Shown here in pieces: positions 11,001 to 16,237 of a stretch of 64,000 bases of DNA. The stretch's first letter is position 1. Each line of letters begins with the position of its first letter. The position numbers and the translations under genes are program-made. The notes beneath the pieces were generated by a model. That model had not been told where the DNA came from and ran no database searches. It saw nothing but the letters and a program-made list of their open reading frames with translations. This DNA is from an uncultured Saprospirales bacterium (GTDB taxonomy: Bacteria > Bacteroidota > Bacteroidia > Chitinophagales > JADIYW01), in contig CALLKF010000097.1 in the NCBI GenBank assembly GCA_938008535.1, positions 1-64,000 on the forward strand, written 5' to 3'.

Positions 11001-11787
11001 TTGTATTGCTACAGAAACCAATATTGTTGTTGGTCATGTAACTGGACCAACGGTAACTGCCTTTGATTCTGTTTCTGTATGTGGTGAAAATATTGTTGCC
11101 TTGCCAAACAATGGCACATCTCCATTTCACTATAGTTTAAATGATTCAGCTTATCAGAATAGCAACATTTTCAGTTGTCATGGACCAGGTGTTTACGAAG
11201 TAAAAGTAATGGATGCCAATGGATGTAAAGATTCTTTTTTATTAGATATTCCTGTTCAGTTACCTGTTGAACTAATTACATTTACAGGACACGTTGATAA
11301 TAAATTCAATATTTTAGAATGGACAACTGCGTCAGAAAAAAACAACGCCTACTTCATTTTAGAGAAATCGCACAATGGAATTAATTTTGATTCACTGGCA
11401 AAAATTAACGGTGCAGGCAACTGCAATATAGTATTGAATTATGCTTATACGGATGAGCTTCCTTTTGATGGAAATAATTATTACCGATTAAAACAAACAG
11501 ACTTTAACGGAACGTATCACTACTCAAACATAATATTATTACATTCAAAAAATAGTATCGCTTACAGTCACACCTATTTTCCAAATTCAAACGAATTGGA
11601 AGTCGTAGTAAATAATACAGGAAATAAAACGATTGAGTTGATTGATAACAATGGCAGAAAAATACTTAGCACCAACACGACTGAAAATAAAATAAAAATA
11701 AATACTGCAAAACTGGCAAAAGCAGTTTACTTCTTGTCCATCAAATCTGAAAATATTTCGGAAATATTTAAAGTAGAAATTTATTAA
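5086..11787 (+). CDS. Giant type IX-secreted protein with SprB-like repeats
   Basis: Probably a cell-surface or secreted adhesin exported through the Sec system and then the type IX secretion system. The 2233-residue protein begins with a signal peptide (about 1-30, ending LSAQ). Next comes a DUF7948-like domain with the FIENIGQYGD motif (about 45-300), then a beta-propeller-like region (SBBP-type, about 300-670). Seventeen tandem SprB-type repeats of about 76 residues follow (about 742-2057). A linker starting LPVELITFTG leads to a type A C-terminal sorting domain. Most repeats carry two conserved Cys and a [VI]KDxNGC ending. SprB itself is a gliding adhesin of Flavobacterium; gliding here is not shown. 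A Lys/Glu-rich run (KKKKKKEEEIEEL) interrupts the first domain. It stands alone, with no obvious partner gene next to it. Confidence 0.88.
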   Translation: MQTRVQNVIKYCFYYAFTIFFFGSTKLSAQTLPVEKTSTTTFLKGKDFDVYGNSKRFIENIGQYGDVYDKYPEMGNILYAYEGFNVPILFTPKGLIFLHRKIKKPHITEQEREEREKKKKKKEEEIEELKVVDRSISMEWINANPNVQISVTDKTEEYHTYGFIQKKANAYRKIIYKNLYDGIDVVYTFLSDNKTGFEYSIIAKPNADISAIKIHYGGDIKKLKQDEKGNLILKSDAGTTLISIPVTYYSDDLAKQKDSLEFIKSTYKIKGRDLNFTLPDGYDNTKSIVIDPFVSGTGTLIGTGINAGVAKDVDYDYAGNVYVTGGGNGSVYKLAKFDANGVLQWTFSGALTIPAWNFGTIYGGWVVEKTTGNIYLGQGFAPSGGHRVIRINTIGIYDNFITTANPSFLENWKMYWNCNNGSPQLFIAGGGTNSNINFGIVAPPSTIVSSLNVTGIPYGANGWAQDIADVIIDPATNDLYTIYGSLYGTPTLSNQIYKNTTPYSGASVAWNVYSGFTTVQEIANRPYFVDYPYTDNSGNIFAINSNYLFYWDGKNLEAIDKASGAVVGTPLTIAANTALMSGGIIADECNNIFIGSTNGTIKVYAFDGNSFNDAAKPDILVPGFSSSSVYDLAYYESQKTLYASGNGFVASFDVSSYNCTPNLFNLSISSSCGTLSASTTISPTPPAGSIVTYILFNGTTQITSNTTGVFTGLTPNTTYTVKAIVNQICSGAITTKTFVLPGPTITTTITNASCKNSNGAVLISAAGGTAPYTYSKDGFTFQSDSLLAGLAAGLYNVTVKDLNGCSNTSTVNVLSSNGPTLTYTKTDAACGSNTGTITANGVGINTPLTYSINGTTFQTNNFFTGILAGTYTLTVKDSTGCTNVKQVTIKNAPGPTITAVPTTTFCNTNNGSITAMATGGTAPLEYSINANTYQSSNIFNALAPGTYTVTVRDSNSCLNTATVVVANSSTPTVTATSVTASCSNANGSITANGTGGVAPLQYSINGTTFQASNFFFGLTSGVYIVTVKDANNCTNTVPITVNSTGGPQVTATSTASACSGNTGTITASGSGGSGALQYSINGITFQSGTSFTGLAPNTYTLLVRDINGCIGATIITVPSSTAPTVNAVVSPTTCNASDGIITANGTGGTSPYTYSLNGGAFVGSNVFSGLATGNYSITIKDFNGCTNTTTATVTNVAGLSISASVISTSCSSNNGSITANGVGGAGVLQYSINGTIYQPGNVFNSLSSGNYTVYVKDVNGCISTTRVTISTLLAPTLSVTSTDANCTASNGTITAVGSGGTAPLQYSINGTTYQSSGNFTNIGAGTYTVYLKDGANCIITTSVTILSNGAGPGITSFTVRTKYYPCNGNTTGSITNPRVNGANCGTCTFSLDGAPFIANATQLYPTVTPGTHTLIAKDANGCTKTITVVISATPNSSVSAVVTATACNGNTGKIALTGIGTHTPFHVSISGIGGPWITFDPTYTFTGLTPGIYTIISADDESYDIGPPEIPGGCLDTVTVVVPAIGGPVIRSINKTNGSCHLDDGTFTVHANGGTGLLTYILNGSIVQSDSIFTNLSTGIYQIDVMDEDGCMNTRYDTITNPDGPSVTAIQTPTSCGLSNGVITASGSGGTAPLQYSLNGTVFQNSNTFTGLATGTYTVWIADFSSCLSTTSVSISSTPKPTVTAYMVAASCNSSNGMIIANGASGTQPYQYSINGTVFQSSNAFTGLDAGNYTITIKDSKGCINTTGISVGNIAAPTVSLVQTPATCFNANGIITATGSGGVAPLQFSLNNDTSFQSGNIFNGLLAGSYTVYIKDANGCQSSKNILVTNPNVPQTLTATVTNASCGNSNGSVIAAATGGTGALQYSLNGSAFQASTSFTLLAAGTYPLIVKDVNNCQKTINVTVANLASPTVSAIPTLSSCFANDGTITATGIGGTGALTYSKNGVAFQSSPVFNNLAPGTYTITVKDTKNCIATETNIVVGHVTGPTVTAFDSVSVCGENIVALPNNGTSPFHYSLNDSAYQNSNIFSCHGPGVYEVKVMDANGCKDSFLLDIPVQLPVELITFTGHVDNKFNILEWTTASEKNNAYFILEKSHNGINFDSLAKINGAGNCNIVLNYAYTDELPFDGNNYYRLKQTDFNGTYHYSNIILLHSKNSIAYSHTYFPNSNELEVVVNNTGNKTIELIDNNGRKILSTNTTENKIKINTAKLAKAVYFLSIKSENISEIFKVEIY
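7309..11256 (+). repeat. Seventeen in-frame tandem SprB-type coding repeats
   Basis: Units of about 228 bp encode about 76 residues each, with the pattern Cys, GxI[TI]A.G.GG, LQYSINGTxFQ, F.GL..GTYT, V[KR]DxNGC. Units 9 and 10 (around 9120-9660) are longer and more diverged. The repeats are protein repeats and not identical at DNA level; several produce open shadow frames on the other strand. Confidence 0.85.
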
Positions 11788-11874
11788 ATAGCATTCTTCT
11801 TCAAAACATAGAGTTATTTTTTATGGATGATATTTAATTTGTTTTGACTACTTTTAATCAGATAAATAAACTTC

Positions 11875-12171
11875 ATGGAACCGAAAGAATATACAGCCAG
11901 CCGATTAACAGAAGGAAACAAACTATTTCCTGCAAAAATAATATTGGAAGACAACGGCGTTACATTCAAAGTGCCTTCCTTTTTCAGTGGACAAGAAACC
12001 ACTATACCATATTCCAGAATTTCATCTGTTAATTTAGATTCGCCATTTGTTGGTTTTAGCGATATCATTATAGAAACTACTGGCGAAGGAAGAGTGCAAG
12101 TGCATGGCTTCACCGCTGATGAAGTGAAAGAAATGAAACAATTGATTTTAGAAAAAATAAATGCGCTGTAG
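11875..12171 (+). CDS. Small protein, possible bacterial PH-like domain
   Basis: A 98-residue cytoplasmic protein without signal peptide or membrane segment. Its pattern of short beta strands (AKIILEDNGVTFKVP, TTIPYSRISSVNLDS, DIIIETTGEGRVQVHGF) ending in a single helix (TADEVKEMKQLILEKI) matches the shape of bacterial PH-like domains, in which a strand-rich barrel is capped by a C-terminal helix. The role is unknown. It follows the giant repeat protein by 87 bp and is convergent with the DUF4256 gene. A frame on the opposite strand (11814-12113) overlaps it, but that frame lacks a recognisable fold and is judged a shadow. Confidence 0.65.
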   Translation: MEPKEYTASRLTEGNKLFPAKIILEDNGVTFKVPSFFSGQETTIPYSRISSVNLDSPFVGFSDIIIETTGEGRVQVHGFTADEVKEMKQLILEKINAL

Positions 12172-12209
12172 TTTTTATTTACTGAAATAAGTATTATCGA
12201 TTTTCATTT

Positions 12210-12779
12210 CTAAACTCTTAGCGAGCCACGAAATCCTCTGACAGCATAGTAAGATTCGGCACCATTATGATACACAAAAACAGTATCATAGCGTCTGTCA
12301 CAAAAAACAGCACCACCTAATTTTCGAATAGCATCAGGTGTTTTTATCCAGCTCGATGTTTTCAAATCAAACTTTCCTAATTGTTGTAGCGCACGATATT
12401 GTTCTTCATTCAAGATCTCAATACCTATTTCTGCAGCCATATCAACAGCACTGTTTTTAGGTTTAAATTCTTTTCGTGAATCCAGTGCTGCACGATCATA
12501 ACAAAAACTTCTGCGCTCTTTCGGACTTTCAGCCGAACAATCATAAAAAATATATTCACCAGTTTTTTTATCCAATCCAACCACATCAGGTTCGCCGCCA
12601 GTTGCTTCCATTTCATGCAGCGACCACAATTTTTCTTTCTTAGCTTCCAGCTTTGCTGCTACTTTATTCCATTCAATGTCTTTGTGTCTATTTATATTTT
12701 TCTCAAAACGTGTTTTTAATGTATTGAGTATTTCTTCACGTTGTTTTGGTGATAGTTCTTTTTTATTTCCTTTTGCCAT
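12210..12779 (-). CDS. DUF4256 family protein
   Basis: A 189-residue soluble protein of the DUF4256 family, whose function is not established. Recognisable family segments are the SLHEMEATGGEPDVVGLD motif, the FYDCSAESPKERRSFCYDR motif and the C-terminal FCDRRYDTVFVYHNGAESYY, with the usual full length. The conserved Asp, Glu, Tyr and Cys residues could form an active site, but none is demonstrated. It has its own Bacteroidota promoter at 12826-12857 on the same strand. It is transcribed convergently with the PH-like gene and stands alone. Confidence 0.88.
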   Translation of the reverse strand: MAKGNKKELSPKQREEILNTLKTRFEKNINRHKDIEWNKVAAKLEAKKEKLWSLHEMEATGGEPDVVGLDKKTGEYIFYDCSAESPKERRSFCYDRAALDSRKEFKPKNSAVDMAAEIGIEILNEEQYRALQQLGKFDLKTSSWIKTPDAIRKLGGAVFCDRRYDTVFVYHNGAESYYAVRGFRGSLRV

Positions 12780-12825
12780 AATCTGTTTTATGTAGGTTAG
12801 ATATATGCTGCTTTTTTACCTTATC

Positions 12826-12857
12826 CAAATATACTTTTTTAACAATAAAAGTCCAAA
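12826..12857 (-). promoter_or_regulatory. Bacteroidota-type promoter of the DUF4256 gene
   Basis: On the minus strand TTTG (12857-12854) is followed after 20 bp by TATATTTG (12833-12826), matching the primary sigma consensus of Bacteroidota. It gives a leader of about 40 nt. The -7 box and its flanks (AGTATATTTGGATA) are nearly identical to those of the rhomboid gene promoter. Confidence 0.7.
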
Positions 12858-12916
12858 TTTCCTATGCAATAGCGCGGTATCACTGCATCGGCAGCCATTT
12901 CAGTGCCACCAAACAT
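12839..12916 (-). pseudogene. 25-codon frame, possible gene-tail remnant
   Basis: A short ATG-to-TAA frame, overlapping the DUF4256 promoter, encodes MFGGTEMAADAVIPRY followed by nine more residues. It is clearly richer in G and C than the flanking DNA and reads like the end of a conserved protein, but no longer frame extends upstream because a stop lies just before it. I do not recognise the family. It may be the remnant of a deleted gene, or a short peptide. Confidence 0.3.
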
Positions 12917-13074
12917 CTTTCCATCTGCTTACAAAAAAAATTATACAAATGTGAATGATGTAATGTTTTTATTTATTTCTGTAATACAACACAAGTCAAT
13001 AAATCACAATTTTGAGTTATACAATTTTTAACTGGTGAAACTCTAACAAAGCGTCACTCATAAATAAAAATACA

Positions 13075-13347
13075 ATGAAATTAGCACAACCGATTTTTGA
13101 CAAAAAAAAGAGCAGAGTAAAAAACGTAGATAATTTTATACAACCGCCACCATTGGATATTCAACATATCAGTCTGGATAAAAAATCGCAAAAAGAATTT
13201 AGCAAGCAAAAGGATGTAAGAAAAAATAATGAAGGCGATGGCGTTAAACCGGAGTTGAGAAGTCAATTATATGCACCAAAACAAAACAATGAAAATGTAG
13301 TAAGCGAAAATTTCAACGATACAAAAAAGCTACATCCACAAAAATAA
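13075..13347 (+). CDS. Small hydrophilic protein of unknown function
   Basis: A 90-residue protein with many Lys, Asn, Gln, Asp and Pro residues, no signal peptide and no hydrophobic core, so probably largely disordered. A short Pro-rich segment (FIQPPPLDIQHISLDKK) is its only distinctive part. It precedes the lmo0937-type membrane protein gene by 25 bp, so the two are probably co-transcribed. No family recognised; the coding call rests on length, start position and spacing. Confidence 0.5.
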   Translation: MKLAQPIFDKKKSRVKNVDNFIQPPPLDIQHISLDKKSQKEFSKQKDVRKNNEGDGVKPELRSQLYAPKQNNENVVSENFNDTKKLHPQK

Positions 13348-13372
13348 TTTTTAATCTTTTAAACGTATTATC

Positions 13373-13531
13373 ATGGGAAATTTATTGTATTTAGTAGCAG
13401 TTGTCTTAGTCATTGCGTGGGCCGTTGGCTTCTTCGCAGTGCATATTGGTGGCGGATTCATCCATATTTTATTGGTTATTGCAGTAATTTCAGTAATATT
13501 CAGAATTATCCAAGGAAGAAGTTCCGTATAA
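13373..13531 (+). CDS. lmo0937-type small membrane protein
   Basis: A 52-residue protein with two hydrophobic helices separated by a Gly-rich turn: MGNLLYLVAVVLVIAWAVGF, then HIGGGFIHILLVIAVISVIF, ending in RIIQGRSS. This matches the lmo0937 family of very short inner-membrane proteins (DUF5670), common in Bacteroidota and Firmicutes and often linked with stress. Function unknown. It is probably in one transcript with the hydrophilic protein upstream, and a hairpin follows at 13550-13593. Confidence 0.8.
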   Translation: MGNLLYLVAVVLVIAWAVGFFAVHIGGGFIHILLVIAVISVIFRIIQGRSSV

Positions 13532-13549
13532 AAAAATGTAAGAAACGTG

Positions 13550-13593
13550 AAGGCGCAATTGTAGATAGGTAACTATTTGCAGTTGTCGCCTTT
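13550..13593 (+). terminator. Probable hairpin terminator after the lmo0937-type gene
   Basis: An imperfect inverted repeat pairs AAGGCGCAATTGTAGATAG with the segment ending TTGTCGCCTT, and is followed by a short T-rich tract (TTTATATTTCTT). It lies 18 bp after the stop codon of the small membrane protein gene. Confidence 0.5.
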
Positions 13594-13715
13594 ATATTTC
13601 TTGGCTTTATTGGCTATACAGTGGTGTAGAAATTTATTTGGTTCAGATATAGGTGTATTAAAGGTTTTGGTGATTCGCAAAGTTCTGTTTTGTGAGGTTT
13701 GCATTGGTGGTTGTT

Positions 13716-15272
13716 TTATATTGTTTCGTCTTGTTGCTTTAAAGTCATACGAAATAAGAGTCCAATGATAAAGCCATTCAAAAGTCCACCAATATGTGCA
13801 GCATTGTCAATGCCACCTGTCAAGCCCATCAATAAATTATAACCTACAAATATTAAAATGCTTACCAAAAATGATTTTACGAATTCAGGTGTAAATACCT
13901 TGGTCAATAACAGTGCAAGGAAAATCCCATAAAGTCCGAAAATTGCTCCTGATGCGCCAACACTTACTGTTGCATCATACCACCATATGCTGGCACAGCT
14001 TGCTAAAATACCGGTCAACAAATAGGCAAATAAATACTTTATTCTTCCAAATAATGGCTCTAAGAAAATGCCAACGAATAATAAACCACACATATTTGCC
14101 AGTAGATGCATGAGTCCACCGTGTAAAAATGTGTTTGTCAATAATCGCCACCATTCTCCGTTTGTTGTCAATGGTCGATAATTCGCACCCCAATTTAATA
14201 AGTCTTGTCCTTTAAAAGAGATAAAACCTAAGCCTGCAAAGACCATAATTAAATAAATAGCGAGGTTAGCGTAAATTAAAATGGGTGTTATAAAAAATCC
14301 TTCCTTGGGTATTAAAAATTCTAAAAATTCTTTTAAATCATTTTCTTCTGATGGTGTTCCACTTTCAAAACGAGTAAGTTCGTCGTTGTCAAATTTTGGA
14401 ATTAAAATCATTATTAACCAAATCAAAGCTCCAATTCCAAACGCACCAAAGATCCAGACGAAGGTATGACCAAGTCGTTTTTCAAATGGTTCATTAACGG
14501 ATAAAAATACCGATGCATCGTTTGATGTATATTTAGCACATTTCTTTACCGCTTCCTTAAATCCATCACCGTCTTCACTATTACCAACTCTATTAAGATA
14601 AATAAACTGATTTACTTCTTTCTTGTCAAAATCTTCCTGACTTTTTTTTGCAAACGCTTGATATTTTTCCTCTTTCTCATTTTCTTCAAGTCGGTTACTA
14701 ACTCTATCTGAATATTCTACTCCAATCCACGCCAAACAATTTGATTTAGAAGTGTCTGCATCGCTGCCTAAAATTGGAAGTACAACATACAAGTGCATAT
14801 TAAAATCTTCGTTATGTCTTCCGCTAACATCAAATGAAGGATAAACGCCAATATTTAATTTATCTATGTAGAATTTCTTGACAGTGTAATATTTTGTCTG
14901 TTCTTGATTATTTATTGAATTAATATTCTCAAGCTGAGTTAATTTTCCAGTAGCCATTTCTAAATAATCTTGAGCAATTATTATCGGAATTGAAAGAGCA
15001 AGCCAAAGTATAAATGTATAGAAGTCAATCCAGCTACCTTTTTTTGTTTTTAAATCTAATAGTTTAAGCCTTGCTCGCAGATAAAATAAAATCGGAATTG
15101 CTGGAAGTACAAAAGGAATACCAAAATTGACTATGAATTCTTTTATAGAAAATAGTTTAAGGTTGATGATCAGCAACCAATTTAAAAATGTATAAAGTCC
15201 GCAAAGCCCAAATGCTGTCAGTAAAAATGGAATGTATAATAGTTTAAGCTTTTTAGTAATTGTTGTCGTCAT
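13716..15272 (-). CDS. Rhomboid family intramembrane serine protease
   Basis: A multi-pass membrane protein that likely cleaves membrane proteins within the bilayer. The C-terminal third (about 340-510) is a rhomboid domain with catalytic Ser441 in GASGAIFG and His493 in NAAHIGG, plus the helix with HGGLMHLLANM. The N-terminal two thirds have several membrane helices and a roughly 150-residue soluble loop of unknown role, making it longer than minimal rhomboids. I place the start at MTTTITKKLK (15272). An ATG at 15341 adds 23 residues but would lie only about 8 nt from the predicted transcription start of the promoter at 15356-15387. It is convergent with the lmo0937-type gene. Confidence 0.9.
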   Translation of the reverse strand: MTTTITKKLKLLYIPFLLTAFGLCGLYTFLNWLLIINLKLFSIKEFIVNFGIPFVLPAIPILFYLRARLKLLDLKTKKGSWIDFYTFILWLALSIPIIIAQDYLEMATGKLTQLENINSINNQEQTKYYTVKKFYIDKLNIGVYPSFDVSGRHNEDFNMHLYVVLPILGSDADTSKSNCLAWIGVEYSDRVSNRLEENEKEEKYQAFAKKSQEDFDKKEVNQFIYLNRVGNSEDGDGFKEAVKKCAKYTSNDASVFLSVNEPFEKRLGHTFVWIFGAFGIGALIWLIMILIPKFDNDELTRFESGTPSEENDLKEFLEFLIPKEGFFITPILIYANLAIYLIMVFAGLGFISFKGQDLLNWGANYRPLTTNGEWWRLLTNTFLHGGLMHLLANMCGLLFVGIFLEPLFGRIKYLFAYLLTGILASCASIWWYDATVSVGASGAIFGLYGIFLALLLTKVFTPEFVKSFLVSILIFVGYNLLMGLTGGIDNAAHIGGLLNGFIIGLLFRMTLKQQDETI

Positions 15273-15355
15273 ACTTATATTTGTATAGTTCGTTATAAAA
15301 TAGCGCAAGCCAACCAACAACAAGTTGTAAATACTTAACATTATTTCATACTATC

Positions 15356-15387
15356 CAAATATACTTTTTCTATAATAACTAACCAAA
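15356..15387 (-). promoter_or_regulatory. Bacteroidota-type promoter of the rhomboid gene
   Basis: On the minus strand TTTG (15387-15384) is followed after 20 bp by TATATTTG (15363-15356). The predicted transcript start near 15349 leaves a leader of about 77 nt for the start at 15272, which supports that start over the ATG at 15341. Confidence 0.7.
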
Positions 15388-15461
15388 TAAACTAATAAAT
15401 AATGTGTAGTCAACAAACAAGCAAATGTAATCAAGGATTTTTGAAATGGCTGCAACAGTGT

Positions 15462-15507
15462 GCAATAGGTTCGCCAACTAAAATACAATCTGCGCGAACG
15501 CCATTGC
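15462..15507. repeat. Imperfect inverted repeat next to the 21-bp array
   Basis: GCAATAGGTTCGC (from 15462) pairs with GCGAACGCCATTGC (ending 15507) around a loop of about 19 nt. It sits immediately left of the 21-bp tandem array and is more GC-rich than the array. It could be a hairpin in RNA or a binding site; no gene ends here. Confidence 0.4.
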
Positions 15508-15780
15508 ATTGCACCGCATCACAAAACAATTTCACCGAATCAAAACAATATTTCACTGAATCATAAAATCATTTCACCGAATCAAGAAATTATTGCAAGC
15601 ATTTATAAAACTATTGCAATAAATAAAGAACACATTTCAGTAAATTAGCAAATCATTTCAGTAAATAATAAAACTATTTCACCGCTTCATTATACTATTT
15701 CACAGAATGAATAAATCATTTCACGTGATCTTAAAATAATTTCAAATAATCACCACATCCATGCAATAAATCAACATGCA
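15508..15780 (+). repeat. Exact-period 21-bp tandem repeat array, 13 units
   Basis: Thirteen consecutive units of exactly 21 bp, with no insertion or deletion, share the core ATTTCACCGAATCA. Positions 2-6 (TT[TG]CA) are kept in 12 units, and CA at positions 5-6 and T at position 12 in all 13. Units 1, 5 and 6 have G at position 4, and the last unit is the most diverged. The period equals two helical turns and also seven codons. The array ends 30 bp before the start of the HTH gene at 15811 and is in the same frame, but is interrupted by TAG (15646) and TAA (15712). It may be an iterated operator or a decayed coding repeat. Confidence 0.85.
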
Positions 15781-15810
15781 CAAACGTTTATACATGAAAA
15801 AATAGTCGTC

Positions 15811-16182
15811 ATGTTAAGTTTCAATATTGCCGGTGTTCTTAACGCCAGAGAAATTCCAAACCACAACCAGTACTTATGTCGTCACGGTTTCAGTCCGTTT
15901 ATGGTAAGTCGTTGGCTAAACCACAAAACGCAAAGTATCAGCAACCGCAACTTAGAGCAACTTTGCCTGTTGTTGCATTGCACACCTAATGATTTGTATG
16001 TATATAGCAGCACACCAAATACATTTCAAACCAAGAACCAGCCACTCTATAATTTGAAACCGCTAACAGTAAAACAACCAGTAGTACAACTCTTACATCA
16101 GCTGTCTGTTGAGCAATTTAAAGAAGTACGCGACGCATTTGATGAAATATTGAAGAACATGGAACACGAAAAACATCCATAA
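15811..16182 (+). CDS. Small Cro/C1-type helix-turn-helix regulator
   Basis: A 123-residue DNA-binding protein. Residues about 5-70 form a five-helix XRE-type domain of the HTH_26 kind, with GFSPFMVSRWLNHKTQSISN as the helix-turn-helix and LEQLCLLLHCTPNDLY as the closing helix. The C-terminal 50 residues (VQLLHQLSVEQFKEVRDAFDEIL) form a helical region that could dimerise. The 21-bp tandem array lies just upstream, so autoregulation through it is an attractive inference. The frame stays open upstream of ATG 15811 to 15715, but no better start codon was found. It is convergent with the helicase gene. Confidence 0.75.
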   Translation: MLSFNIAGVLNAREIPNHNQYLCRHGFSPFMVSRWLNHKTQSISNRNLEQLCLLLHCTPNDLYVYSSTPNTFQTKNQPLYNLKPLTVKQPVVQLLHQLSVEQFKEVRDAFDEILKNMEHEKHP

Positions 16183-16237
16183 GAATAGAAACAAGAAAAC
16201 AATTTTCTTAAACAATATGCAACTCTTAGCGAAGTAG

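Noticed and set aside
10843..11130. Minus-strand frame within the SprB-type repeats
   Set aside because: It is a shadow caused by the repeat composition of the real gene on the + strand.
7309..11256. Possible CRISPR-like or non-coding tandem repeat
   Set aside because: The repeats are long, in frame and vary in sequence like a protein repeat; no spacer pattern is present.
11814..12113. Minus-strand frame opposite the PH-like gene
   Set aside because: It has no domain or sensible start, and the + strand frame has fold-like strand and helix pattern.
12839..12916. Sigma-54 promoter on the minus strand (TGGCACTGAAATGGC)
   Set aside because: The -12 box has TGGC instead of TTGC and the gene already has a good housekeeping-type promoter.
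15508..15780. CRISPR array
   Set aside because: Units are contiguous with a constant 21-bp period and no unique spacers; no cas genes are nearby.
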